In this document: in pieces, positions 15,134 through 25,396 of the stretch
Layout of the letters: the number at the start of each line of letters is the position of its first letter
Numbering within the stretch: the first letter of the stretch is position 1
Assembly: GCF_001665785.1 (NCBI RefSeq)
Contig: NZ_LZSO01000041.1
Coordinates: 124,001-188,000, forward strand
Reading direction: 5' to 3'
Length of the DNA: 64,000 nucleotides
From: Mycolicibacterium peregrinum
GTDB lineage: Bacteria; Actinomycetota; Actinomycetes; Mycobacteriales; Mycobacteriaceae
Notes under the pieces: model-generated
Seen by the model: the letters and a program-made list of their open reading frames with translations, nothing else
Told to the model about the DNA's origin: nothing
Database searches by the model: none
Made by a program: the position numbers and the translations under genes

Positions 15134-15158
15134 ATGGCCATTTTAGCCATTTTGGCTA
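15127..15158 (-). promoter_or_regulatory. Candidate autoregulatory operator of the Phd/zeta-like unit
   Basis: On the minus strand the sequence reads TAGCCA-AAA-TGGCTA (a 6-bp inverted repeat), then AAA-TGGCCA-TA-TGGCTA, giving four TGGCYA half-sites in 32 bp that overlap the antitoxin ATG. Multiple half-sites at the start codon are typical of autorepressed Phd-type modules. The composition is clearly more AT-rich than its surroundings. Confidence 0.55.
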
Positions 15159-15187
15159 ATCCGACCACTGGAGATGCTCGCAGGTAA

Positions 15188-15217
15188 TGCCCAGTAGGCA
15201 ATATTGCCCAATAGGCA
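15188..15217 (+). promoter_or_regulatory. Candidate TetR operator upstream of the monooxygenase operon
   Basis: Two 13-bp direct repeats, TGCCCAGTAGGCA (15188-15200) and TGCCCAATAGGCA (15205-15217), are spaced 17 bp start to start. Each is itself an interrupted palindrome TGCC-N5-GGCA. They end 22 bp before the TetR ATG, the right place for autorepression. Confidence 0.6.
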
Positions 15218-15239
15218 AGAGTTGTTCTACCGTGGTGGC

Positions 15240-15863
15240 ATGGAACCGGGACTGCGGGAACGCAAGAAGCTCGACACCCGACGGGCGCTGAGCGATGCCG
15301 CATTGACGTTGGCGTTCGAGCGCGGGCTGGAGAACGTCACCCGCGAAGACATCGCCAATCTGGCCGGGGTCTCGGTGCGCACGTTCACCAACTACTTCGC
15401 CGGCAAGTACGACGCGCTGGCGTACCGGCAGCAGGAACGCTTGCGTCGCAGCATCGACCTGCTGAGATCCCGGCCGGCCGACGAACCACTGTGGACCGCC
15501 ATCGCCGAGTCCGTGATTAATCCGGTGGACGCCGATATGTCCGACGTCTACGGTGCGGAGAGCGTGCTGCCGACCCGCCGGCAGCTGGCCGAGGTCCGAA
15601 AACTGCTGATGATCCCGGAGATACGCGATGCGACCTTCCGGGGGATGTCCGACGAGTGGGTGACGGCGATCGCCGAACGGACCGGCACCGACCCGGAACG
15701 TGACATGTATCCGCGGCTGGTGGCCGCCGTGGTGCGTGCGGTCGGCGATGTCGCGATGGACGAGTACGGGAACGCCGATCCGCCAGTGTCTTTCACGTCA
15801 CTGCTGCGCAAAGGGTTCGCAGCGGTGGCTGCGGGTCTACCTGAACCGGGAAGGAACTCATGA
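15240..15863 (+). CDS. TetR/AcrR family regulator
   Basis: A 207-residue repressor. The N-terminal helix-turn-helix is clear: LRERKKLDTRRALSDAAL, then VTREDIANLAGVSVRTFTNYF and a following KYDALAYRQQERL helix. The ligand domain is unassigned. The ATG at 15240 is chosen because a start further upstream would fall inside the operator repeats. Its stop overlaps the monooxygenase ATG by 4 bp, so it probably controls that enzyme and itself. Confidence 0.85.
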   Translation: MEPGLRERKKLDTRRALSDAALTLAFERGLENVTREDIANLAGVSVRTFTNYFAGKYDALAYRQQERLRRSIDLLRSRPADEPLWTAIAESVINPVDADMSDVYGAESVLPTRRQLAEVRKLLMIPEIRDATFRGMSDEWVTAIAERTGTDPERDMYPRLVAAVVRAVGDVAMDEYGNADPPVSFTSLLRKGFAAVAAGLPEPGRNS

Positions 15864-17407
15864 ACGAGAACAACGTGGACGTCGTCATCTCCGGCGCCGG
15901 CCCCAACGGTCTGCTGGTCGCCGGTGAATTGGCCCTGGCCGGTGTGCGACCAGTGGTGTTGGAGCAGCTGCCGGAACCCAGCGAGGAGCTCAAGGCCAAC
16001 GGCATTGTCGGGCAAGCCAACCGCGTGCTCGATCTGCGTGGCCTGTACCGGACGCTCAGCGGAACGGACGATGCTCCGGAGCCGATGGGAGGCTACATCT
16101 TCGCGGGCATGCAGGTGCCGTTCGCCGATGTGGTCGACAATCCGATGTACGGCATGCTGATTCAGCAGCCCAAGGTCGTGCGCCAACTCGTGGACTGGGT
16201 GCAGGGCCTGGGGGTCGAGATCCGGTGGGGGCATGAGCTCGTCGATCTCCGGCACGAATCCGACGGCGTCACCGTGGAGGTCGCCGCATCCGCGGGGAAC
16301 TACCGGCTGGCGACCACCTATCTCGTCGGCGCCGACGGGGGCCGCAGTCCGGTCAGGAAGAAGGCGGGCATCGAATTCCCCGGGCTGACGACCGAGATGG
16401 TCGCGAGGGTGGCCCACATCAGCCTGCCGGATGAGTTGCGTGCGGGCTACGGCCAACTGAACATCCCTGGCGTTGGACGAATCCCCTTTGGACACAATCG
16501 CTTCGGCGATGGTGTGCTGATCTACGCCGAGTTCCAGGAGGGCCGGTCGATGCTGGGGACCATCGAGTACGGCTCCGTCCTGCCCGAGGACGCGCCGGAG
16601 CTCACGATCGACGAGTTGCGCGCGAGCGTGAGGCGAGTGGTCGGTGCGGATCTGCCGATCGAACCCCCGGACGGACCGGGACCGCATGCTCTGCGACGGA
16701 TCAACGGCCAGAACACCCGTCAGGCGGAGCAGTACCGCGCGGGCAACGTCTTTTTGGTGGGAGACGCCGCCCACGTGCATTCGGCGATGGGCGGTCCTGG
16801 TCTGAACCTGGGACTGCAGGACGCGATGAACCTCGGCTGGAAACTGGCTGCCACAGTGCAGGGCCGGGCGCCTGACGGCCTGCTGGACAGCTATCACAGT
16901 GAGCGCTGGCCGGCCGGGCAGCGGGTGATGATGCACTCGATGGCCCAGGCCGCGCTGATGGCCTCCGGGCCCGAAGTCACCGCACTGCGACAGCTTTTCG
17001 GCGAACTCCTGGCGACGCCGGACGGCGCGGCGCACATCGCCGGGGTCCTGGCCGGCTCGGATGTCCGTTACGACGTCGACGACGAGCACCGGCTGTCCGG
17101 ATACTTCGTGCCTGACTTCGTCCTGGATGACGGTCGCCGGGTTGCCGAGCTGCTGCAGTCGGGGAGGCCGATGTTGCTCGACCTGTCCGGCGGCGGCTGC
17201 GGCGACGGGATCGAGGGCTGGCACGACCGGCTGGACGTGACGGTGGCGACGGCAGAAGACCGGCCTGCCGCGTTCCTGCTGATCCGGCCTGACGGCTATG
17301 TCGCTTGGGCGGCAGACGATTTCGCGGAGCGCGACCAGGACGGACTACGTGGTGCGCTGCGGCGTTGGGTCGGACCGGAATCGGAACCGGATGCGCTCAG
17401 CGCCTGA
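15860..17407 (+). CDS. FAD-dependent aromatic/antibiotic monooxygenase
   Basis: A 515-residue group A flavin monooxygenase. The GXGXXG motif is VVISGAGPNGLLVAGELALAG, the DG fingerprint YLVGADGGRSPVRK, and the second FAD motif FLVGDAAHVHSAMGGPGLN with GLQDAMNLGWKLA. The overall layout is that of the PheA/TfdB and rifampicin-monooxygenase branch, so a role in hydroxylating an aromatic compound or an antibiotic is possible but not shown. The ATG overlaps the TetR stop, consistent with ligand-induced expression. Its last 11 bp overlap the convergent SnoaL-like gene. Confidence 0.85.
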   Translation: MNENNVDVVISGAGPNGLLVAGELALAGVRPVVLEQLPEPSEELKANGIVGQANRVLDLRGLYRTLSGTDDAPEPMGGYIFAGMQVPFADVVDNPMYGMLIQQPKVVRQLVDWVQGLGVEIRWGHELVDLRHESDGVTVEVAASAGNYRLATTYLVGADGGRSPVRKKAGIEFPGLTTEMVARVAHISLPDELRAGYGQLNIPGVGRIPFGHNRFGDGVLIYAEFQEGRSMLGTIEYGSVLPEDAPELTIDELRASVRRVVGADLPIEPPDGPGPHALRRINGQNTRQAEQYRAGNVFLVGDAAHVHSAMGGPGLNLGLQDAMNLGWKLAATVQGRAPDGLLDSYHSERWPAGQRVMMHSMAQAALMASGPEVTALRQLFGELLATPDGAAHIAGVLAGSDVRYDVDDEHRLSGYFVPDFVLDDGRRVAELLQSGRPMLLDLSGGGCGDGIEGWHDRLDVTVATAEDRPAAFLLIRPDGYVAWAADDFAERDQDGLRGALRRWVGPESEPDALSA

Positions 17408-17816
17408 GAGCGCGGCGCAGGACAGCCGGGTGGCGGGCGATCTTCGGTCCGAGCAGGAGTGCGAAGACCGTGGTCGCGAGCCACGGCCGTAGGTGCGGGC
17501 GCAGTCGCCGAATCTGGCCGTTGTCGTCGAGTTCGAGCACCAGCGCGTCGGTGATGCTGACGCCTGCGACCCTGCCTTCGCTGACCGCCACGCGAATCGG
17601 TCCCTCGCCGACCGGTTCCTGCCACGACAGTTGCCGCAGGCCTCCGTACACCGCGGTGAGCAGCGAGCGGAGATCGTCGTGTCCGCGGAACACCATCCGG
17701 CCGGACAACGGCGAGATGAGTTCCGCGTCTGGGGCCAGCGTGGCCATCGCGCGGTCGATGTCGTTGGTACGGGTGGCCTCGCAGAACGCGTTGACCGAGT
17801 CTGTCGTCGTTGTCAT
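17397..17816 (-). CDS. SnoaL/NTF2-like protein
   Basis: A 139-residue NTF2-fold protein: N-terminal helix SVNAFCEATRTNDIDRAMATL, then APDAELISPLSGRMVFRGHDDLRSLL typical of SnoaL-like domains. A basic hydrophobic tail (ALLLGPKIARHPAVLRRALRR) may touch the membrane. Its catalytic activity, if any, is unknown. It is divergent from the HxlR regulator, with the operator palindrome between them, so it is a likely regulatory target. Confidence 0.75.
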   Translation of the reverse strand: MTTTTDSVNAFCEATRTNDIDRAMATLAPDAELISPLSGRMVFRGHDDLRSLLTAVYGGLRQLSWQEPVGEGPIRVAVSEGRVAGVSITDALVLELDDNGQIRRLRPHLRPWLATTVFALLLGPKIARHPAVLRRALRR

Positions 17817-17835
17817 CGCCCCATCCGTCAGTCAC

Positions 17836-17881
17836 TTGCGAATTGCAACCCACTCTAATCTCTGTTCATTGCAATTCGCAA
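17836..17881. promoter_or_regulatory. Candidate HxlR operator in the divergent promoter
   Basis: Inverted 13-bp arms TTGCGAATTGCAA (17836-17848) and TTGCAATTCGCAA (17869-17881) are perfect complements separated by 20 bp. The distal arm ends on the A of the regulator's ATG. Position and symmetry suggest control of both the SnoaL-like gene and the regulator itself. Confidence 0.65.
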
Positions 17882-18402
17882 TGGACTACGGTTCGGGTGT
17901 GCCCAAACAGTCCTTCGGCGATATCGCGTGTTCGATTGCGCGCACGGTCGACGTGGTCGGGCAACGCTGGACCCCGTTGATCCTGCGTGACCTGTTCGCC
18001 GGGTTGACGCGGTTCGAGGACATCCGCCGAGACCTCGGTATCGCGTCGAACATCTTGGCCGCGCGTCTCGACGAACTCGAAGGCCACGGAGTCGTGGAAC
18101 GACGGCAGTATCAGAGCGCGCCACCGCGGCACGAGTACCTGCTCACTGACAAAGGTCGCGATCTCTACCCGGTGATCGCAACGCTGCTGGCGTGGGGGGA
18201 CAAGTGGCAGGCCGGGTCTGATGGACCGCCGGCCCTACTTGTTCACCACGAATGTGGTTGTGCCACAACAGTGAAGACGGTATGCGGCCAGTGCGGGGGC
18301 GAACTCAGCGCAGACACCACCACCGCCACGGCCGGTCCAGGTGCGCGGCCCGGCCCGGGCACCGCCGTCATCGGCCAGTTCATCGTGGGTCGCGACGCCT
18401 AG
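17881..18402 (+). CDS. HxlR-family winged-helix regulator with Cys-rich tail
   Basis: A 173-residue regulator. The HxlR domain is plain: CSIARTVDVVGQRWTPLILRDL, LTRFEDIRRDLGIASNILAARLDEL and VVERRQYQSAPPRHEYLLTDKG. HxlR proteins are dimeric redox or ligand sensors. After the domain comes a CGC...CGQCGGE segment resembling a zinc ribbon, then an Ala/Thr/Pro-rich end. The start ATG overlaps the 3' operator arm, suggesting a leaderless or nearly leaderless mRNA. Confidence 0.85.
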   Translation: MDYGSGVPKQSFGDIACSIARTVDVVGQRWTPLILRDLFAGLTRFEDIRRDLGIASNILAARLDELEGHGVVERRQYQSAPPRHEYLLTDKGRDLYPVIATLLAWGDKWQAGSDGPPALLVHHECGCATTVKTVCGQCGGELSADTTTATAGPGARPGPGTAVIGQFIVGRDA

Positions 18403-18413
18403 CTCGGTCGTCC

Positions 18414-19139
18414 TCAGCCGAGTGTGGCCCCGATGCACACGGTGACGTAGGGCAGCGCCAGGCCCGTCGAATGGGCCAGCGCCGGGTGGGTGGACAGCAG
18501 TTCGCGGACCTGCGCCAGCGTCTGGGTGCGCACCCGCTCCGGTGAGGTGATGCAGTAGCTGCGCGAGGCCACCAGATCGATGAGTGCCTGGGGTGTCAGA
18601 TAACTGGTCCACTCCACCTGGTGACGTTCGACCTCGCCGAACGGTTCACCCAGTGCCACCTCGCTGTTGGGATCATGTTCGGGCCCGATGATGCGGCCCA
18701 GATCCTTGACCCAGCCCGACCGCTCGTCGCGGGTGTTCCACACCAGGCCCAGCCGGCCGCCCGGGCGCAGCACCCGGCTGACCTCCTTGACCGCCCGCTC
18801 CGGGTCGAACCAGTGCCACGCCTGGGCCACCAGCACCGCGTCGACGCTGTTGTCGGCCAGTGGAATCTCCTCGGCGGTGCCGAGCAGTGCCGGGGTGTCA
18901 GGCAATGAGTTCGTCAGCAGCTCAAGCATTTCCGGAATGGGGTCGACGGCGATGACGTCCAGCCCGCGCTCGACGAGCCGGGTGGTCAGCTTGCCGGTAC
19001 CTGCGCCCAGATCCAGCACGTCGTGGGCACCCTCGGGCAGCAGCCAGTCGATCGCCTCCGGCGGATACGACGGCCGGCCGCGTTCGTAGGCTGCGGCCTC
19101 TGAGCCGAAGGACAGGGAACGCGCCTTGGGTGAGCTCAC
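18414..19139 (-). CDS. Class I SAM-dependent methyltransferase
   Basis: A 241-residue methyltransferase of the UbiE/type 11 group. Motif I is VLDLGAGTGKLTTRL, motif II acidic end VIAVDPIPEML, motif III NSVDAVLVAQAWHWFD and post-motif VLRPGGRLGLVWN. It occupies the Rv3342 position next to metX, and its start overlaps the metX stop by 4 bp, so it is translated with the methionine genes. Its substrate is unknown; homologues persist beside metX across mycobacteria. Confidence 0.88.
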   Translation of the reverse strand: MSSPKARSLSFGSEAAAYERGRPSYPPEAIDWLLPEGAHDVLDLGAGTGKLTTRLVERGLDVIAVDPIPEMLELLTNSLPDTPALLGTAEEIPLADNSVDAVLVAQAWHWFDPERAVKEVSRVLRPGGRLGLVWNTRDERSGWVKDLGRIIGPEHDPNSEVALGEPFGEVERHQVEWTSYLTPQALIDLVASRSYCITSPERVRTQTLAQVRELLSTHPALAHSTGLALPYVTVCIGATLG

Positions 19140-20266
19140 CGCTGTGCCAGCTCCAGTGTGCGGCGGATCAATTTACCCACCACTTCCGTCTCGACCAGGA
19201 AGCCGTCGTGGCCGAACGCCGAGTCGACCACGTCGAGGCCGTTGCAGCCGGGCAGCAGCTCGGCCAGTTCCTGTTGCAGCCGGATGGGGTAGAGCCGGTC
19301 GGAGGTGATCCCGCCGACGATGACGGGCACCGGACAACCGCGCAGCGCACTGTCGACTCCGCCGCGGTCGCGGCCCACATCGTGGGTGGACAGCGCATCC
19401 GACAGGGTCACATAGGTGCCAGGGTCGAATCGGCGGGCCAGTTTGCCGCCCTGGTACTCGAGGTAGCTCTGCACGCCGTAACGTCCGCCGTCGGTCGGGT
19501 CCTCGTCGCCCTGGGCATCGTTGCCGAAGCGGTCGTCGAGTTCCTCCTCACCGCGATAGGTCAGGTGCGCGAAGCGCCGGGCGATCTCCATGCCCGCCGA
19601 CGGTGACCGGCCGGTGTCGTAGTAGTCACCGCCCTGCCAGTTCGGATCGGCCTTGATCGCGGCCACCTGGGTGCTCTGGGTGCCGATCTGATCGGCGGTC
19701 GCGCGGGCCCCGACGGCCAGTACCAACCCGGCCCGGACCTCGTCGGGGTGCCCGACGAGCCATTCCAGCGCTCGGGCCCCGCCCATCGACCCGCCGACGA
19801 CCGCGGCCACCTCGGTGATGCCGAGGGCGGCCAGTGCAGCCCGGTCGGCCTCGACCTGGTCGCGGATCGTGATCTGGGGAAACCTTGAGCCCCATGGCTT
19901 CCCGTCGGGGGCAAGGGAACCCGGTCCGGTCGAGCCCTGGCAGCCGCCGAGCACGTTGGTCGAGATTGCGCACCACTGGTCGGTGTCGATCGGGGCGCCC
20001 GGTCCGGCCACCCCGTCCCACCAGCCCGCGGTCGGATGGCCGTCGCCGGCTGGTCCGGTGACATGGGAGTCGCCGGTCAGCGCGTGCAGCACCATCACCA
20101 CGTTGTCGCGTGCGGGGGACAGTTCGCCCCAGCGCTGCACGGCGATCGACACGTCGGGCAGGACGGTGCCGTTCTCCAGCGTCAGGGCACCGATGTGCAC
20201 CACGCTGATCTCGCCTTCGGCAGGCAACGGGACGGTGGACACGGCGGGTTCTTCGGTGATCGTCAT
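19136..20266 (-). CDS. metX: Homoserine O-acetyltransferase MetX
   Basis: A 376-residue alpha/beta-hydrolase-fold acetyltransferase that makes O-acetyl-L-homoserine from homoserine and acetyl-CoA, the first committed step to methionine. The nucleophile elbow is VVGGSMGGARALEW. The acid and His of the triad lie in GITSDRLYPI and SAFGHDGFLVE. VMVLHALTGDSHV and NVLGGCQGSTGP are further family signatures. It follows metZ on the minus strand after 20 bp and is coupled to the methyltransferase. Expression should follow the SAM-IV riboswitch upstream of metZ. Confidence 0.95.
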   Translation of the reverse strand: MTITEEPAVSTVPLPAEGEISVVHIGALTLENGTVLPDVSIAVQRWGELSPARDNVVMVLHALTGDSHVTGPAGDGHPTAGWWDGVAGPGAPIDTDQWCAISTNVLGGCQGSTGPGSLAPDGKPWGSRFPQITIRDQVEADRAALAALGITEVAAVVGGSMGGARALEWLVGHPDEVRAGLVLAVGARATADQIGTQSTQVAAIKADPNWQGGDYYDTGRSPSAGMEIARRFAHLTYRGEEELDDRFGNDAQGDEDPTDGGRYGVQSYLEYQGGKLARRFDPGTYVTLSDALSTHDVGRDRGGVDSALRGCPVPVIVGGITSDRLYPIRLQQELAELLPGCNGLDVVDSAFGHDGFLVETEVVGKLIRRTLELAQR

Positions 20267-20286
20267 GCCGGTCTTCTCTCGCCGTC

Positions 20287-21609
20287 CTACACCGTCGCCG
20301 CAGTCTGCGCGACGCCGCTGAACGGACGGGCGGCGGCGAATCCCTGCTCCAGGTCGGCCAGGATGTCGTCGATGCCCTCGATACCGACGGCCAGCCGCAC
20401 CAGACCGGGGGTCACGCCGGTGGACAGCTGCTCCTCGGGGGAGAGCTGTGCGTGCGTGGTCGAGGCGGGGTGGATCACCAGCGAGCGCACGTCACCGATG
20501 TTGGCGACGTGGCTGTGCAACGTCAGGGCATTGACGAACGCCTTGCCCGCTTCCACACCGCCCGCCAACTCGAATGCCAGCACGGCCCCGGTGCCCTTGG
20601 GTGCCAGCTTCTGCCCCAGCTCATACCAGGGAGAGGTCGGGAGTCCGGCGTAATTCACCGAGGTGACGCCGGAGTGCCCGGACAGGTACTCGGCGACCTT
20701 CTGCGCATTGGCCACGTGGCGTTCAACACGCAGCGACAGCGTTTCCAATCCCTGCGCGATCAAGAAGGCGTTGAAAGGCGACAGGGCGCTGCCCAGATCG
20801 CGCAGCAGCTGCACGCGGGCCTTGAGCGCGTAGGCGGGTGCACCGAGTTCGGCGAAGACGACGCCGTGGTAGCTGGGGTCCGGCTCGGTGAACCCCGGGA
20901 AGCGTCCGTTGGTCCAGTCGAAGTTGCCACTGTCGACGATCACACCGGCAATCGCCGAACCGTGTCCGCCCAGGTACTTGGTGGCCGAGTGCACCACGAT
21001 GTCGGCGCCGAGCGCGATGGGCTGGATCAGGTAGGGCGTGGCGATGGTGTTGTCGACGATCAGCGGGACACCGTTCTCGTGTGCCACGGCGGACACGTTC
21101 GGGATGTCGAGGATGTCGATCTGGGGGTTGGAGATGGTCTCGGCGAAGAAGGCCTTGGTATTCGGCCGGACGGCTGCGCGCCAGCTGTCCAGGTCATCGG
21201 GATCCTCGACGAAGCTGACCTCGATACCGAGCTTGGGCAGCGTGTAGTGGAAGAGGTTGTAGGTGCCGCCGTACAGGCGCGGGCTGGACACGATGTGGTC
21301 ACCGGCGCCGGCCAGGTTGAGGATGGCAAAGGTCTCGGCGGCCTGGCCCGAGGACAGCAGCAGTGCCGCGACGCCGCCTTCGAGCGCGGCGATGCGCTGC
21401 TCGACCACGTCGGTCGTGGGATTCATGATCCGGGTGTAGATGTTGCCCGGCTCGGCCAGCCCGAACAGGGCGGCGGCGTGGTCGGTGTCGCGGAACGTGT
21501 AGGACGTCGTCTGGTAGATCGGCAGGGCGCGGGCGTTGGTGGCGCTGTCCGGGGTCTGACCGGCATGGACCTGCTTGGTCTCGAACGACCAGTTTTCGGC
21601 GGTTGTCAT
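20287..21609 (-). CDS. metZ: O-acetylhomoserine sulfhydrylase (metZ/metC type)
   Basis: A 440-residue PLP enzyme of the Cys/Met metabolism family that converts O-acetylhomoserine and sulfide to homocysteine. Seen are the PLP-phosphate loop SSGQAAETFAILNLAGAGDH, the substrate aspartate in PLIVDNTIATPYL, the Schiff-base Lys in VHSATKYLGGHGS and C-terminal VRLAVGIEGIDDI. The ATG at 21609 is where homology begins (MTTAENWSFETKQVHAG). Annotated metC in M. tuberculosis (Rv3340). It is first gene of the metZ-metX-methyltransferase unit. A SAM-IV riboswitch lies 171-290 nt upstream. Confidence 0.94.
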   Translation of the reverse strand: MTTAENWSFETKQVHAGQTPDSATNARALPIYQTTSYTFRDTDHAAALFGLAEPGNIYTRIMNPTTDVVEQRIAALEGGVAALLLSSGQAAETFAILNLAGAGDHIVSSPRLYGGTYNLFHYTLPKLGIEVSFVEDPDDLDSWRAAVRPNTKAFFAETISNPQIDILDIPNVSAVAHENGVPLIVDNTIATPYLIQPIALGADIVVHSATKYLGGHGSAIAGVIVDSGNFDWTNGRFPGFTEPDPSYHGVVFAELGAPAYALKARVQLLRDLGSALSPFNAFLIAQGLETLSLRVERHVANAQKVAEYLSGHSGVTSVNYAGLPTSPWYELGQKLAPKGTGAVLAFELAGGVEAGKAFVNALTLHSHVANIGDVRSLVIHPASTTHAQLSPEEQLSTGVTPGLVRLAVGIEGIDDILADLEQGFAAARPFSGVAQTAATV

Positions 21610-22177
21610 GGCTTGGTGTCTCCTCCGGGTGAGGGGATGAGGAAGGTAGGGGTGTGGGTCGGCTACCGGACGTCTCGCTCGTCGACTACGACGACACGCG
21701 AACATCGACAGTTCATGGACACATACACATGGCTGGCCTCCATCAGGTTTCCCTGTCTGTCTGGGGCCCGTTACCTTCGGACCCGCGCTTGCCTTGCAGC
21801 CGCGAACGACTGCTCAACCTGGTCATCACCCGGGGCACCCCACCGCGGTTGGAGGGTTGCCGGCCAGCAAGCCGGGGCTTGATGCTGACACTCATGACCG
21901 GCCTGCAGCTTATCGCAACGCGCTGAGGCGGTGCCAGTCGGTTCTCCAGCGTGTTTGCCGGTTCTGCGCGGACGGGACTGAAACATGTTCAGTTCGATCG
22001 GCGCGTCGGGGCGCTGGATGGCTCGCCGTAACCCAAAGTTACTGGTCAGTAATGAAAGCTGCTCCTTCGCGGCCGTGCGCGTCCTTGTAGTCTGGCCCGC
22101 GATAACAGAGCAGCGAATAACCGCGGGTGAGAACGAGTGATCCTCGTCCAACCCAGACTGACGCCGGGAGAGCAACC
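21610..22177. other. metZ-icd2 intergenic region
   Basis: A 568-bp gap between divergent metZ and icd2. It contains the SAM-IV riboswitch at 21780-21899 on the minus strand. The 170 bp between the riboswitch and metZ is untranslated leader. The 278 bp before icd2 should hold divergent promoters and the icd2 leader; a GGGAGAG ribosome-binding sequence is seen just before the icd2 ATG. I see no further gene. Confidence 0.7.
21780..21899 (-). promoter_or_regulatory. SAM-IV riboswitch controlling metZ-metX
   Basis: Read on the minus strand, this 120-nt stretch matches the mycobacterial SAM-IV aptamer whose structure has been solved. It has the 5' GGTCATGAG end, the CAAGCCCCGGCTTG hairpin, the ligand-core GGCAACCCTCC, the GGGTGCCCCGGGTGA stretch forming the pseudoknot, and the 3' CAAGCGCGGGTC closing strand. 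SAM binding represses methionine synthesis genes in actinobacteria. The expression platform must lie in the 170 nt before metZ; I could not assign a terminator there, so translational control is as likely. Confidence 0.93.
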
Positions 22178-24418
<2,241 letters not shown>

Positions 24419-24426
24419 TGTTCGCG

Positions 24427-24455
24427 GCTCGGCGCGGCCAACATCCGCGCCGAGC
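24427..24455. terminator. Terminator hairpin after icd2
   Basis: Perfect 11-bp arms GCTCGGCGCGG (24427-24437) and CCGCGCCGAGC (24445-24455) around a 7-base loop, 8 bp after the icd2 stop. There is no U-tract, as is usual in mycobacteria. It separates icd2 from the convergent hydrolase gene. Confidence 0.75.
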
Positions 24456-24498
24456 CTGTGCTCAGATCGCCAAAACGCCCGGCGGTCTCAAGGGTCGG

Positions 24499-25338
24499 TT
24501 ACCCCGTCGCGCGCGTCTGACCGATGTGCCGGTCGACGAATTCGGTGATCACCCCGGTGATGGTGTCGGGGGCCTCGAACATCGGCACGTGTCCCACTCC
24601 CTTGAGGGTGGTGACCACGGCATCGGGGGCCAGGCTCTTGGTGAAGTGTCGGGTGAATCGCGGTGCTGGCAGCACGCGGTCCTTCTCGCAGATCACGAGT
24701 TGTGTCGGGGTGTGGGAATCGCCGATCTCCATCAGCCCGGGGGTGGTCAGTGCCCTGACCATGAGCTTGAAGTACGCCGGGCAGTGCGCGACGTCGTCGA
24801 TCAGGTCGTGGCGGTCGCCGGCGTTGAGCACCTCGGGTGTGGCGCTGACGGCCAGATACGAGATCTGCTCGGACAGAGGCAGTTTCAGCACCTGCTGGCG
24901 CAGAGCCGTGGTGGCCAGCACGATCGGCAGTGCCGCCATGAACTTGGCGATGATCTCGTATTTGGCGGGGGTGAACATCGACCAGCCGCCGGCGGGGGCG
25001 ATGCCGGTCAGCGTGCGGGCCCGGCCGCGACGCTCCAGCTCGAATGCCACCCAGCCGCCCAGTGAGTTCCCGATGACATGCGCCGTGGTCCAGCCGAGCT
25101 CGTCGAGCCGGCGTTCGACGTCGTCGGCCAACTTGTTGACGTCGAGGAGCAGCGGTGCGTGCGCGCCGCCGTGGTGGCCGGCCATGGTTGGGGCGAACAC
25201 CTCGTAGCGGCCGGTCTGGGCGAGTCGGGGTGCGACGTACTTCCACACACTCTGCGACAGCAGGAACGGGTGCAGCAGCAGGATCGGTTCGCCCGACCCG
25301 AGGTGGATGGGAGTGCGTTCGGCCATGCCGCCAGACAT
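24499..25338 (-). CDS. Alpha/beta hydrolase
   Basis: A 279-residue alpha/beta-hydrolase fold protein. The oxyanion region is PILLLHPFLLSQSVW, the nucleophile elbow HVIGNSLGGWVAFEL (Ser in GNSLGG), the acid CEKDRVLP and the His GVGHVPMFEAP. Two starts are possible: ATG 25338 (MSGGMAERT), used here, or ATG 25326. Substrate unknown. It is divergent from xthA across 58 bp. Hydrolases also follow icd in the M. tuberculosis order (Rv3337-Rv3338), which supports synteny but not function. Confidence 0.82.
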   Translation of the reverse strand: MSGGMAERTPIHLGSGEPILLLHPFLLSQSVWKYVAPRLAQTGRYEVFAPTMAGHHGGAHAPLLLDVNKLADDVERRLDELGWTTAHVIGNSLGGWVAFELERRGRARTLTGIAPAGGWSMFTPAKYEIIAKFMAALPIVLATTALRQQVLKLPLSEQISYLAVSATPEVLNAGDRHDLIDDVAHCPAYFKLMVRALTTPGLMEIGDSHTPTQLVICEKDRVLPAPRFTRHFTKSLAPDAVVTTLKGVGHVPMFEAPDTITGVITEFVDRHIGQTRATG

Positions 25339-25396
25339 TAAGGTGATACCGCTGGTACCGCAAGGGTCTGTCGGTGCGGATCGGTAGGGTCTGGGC

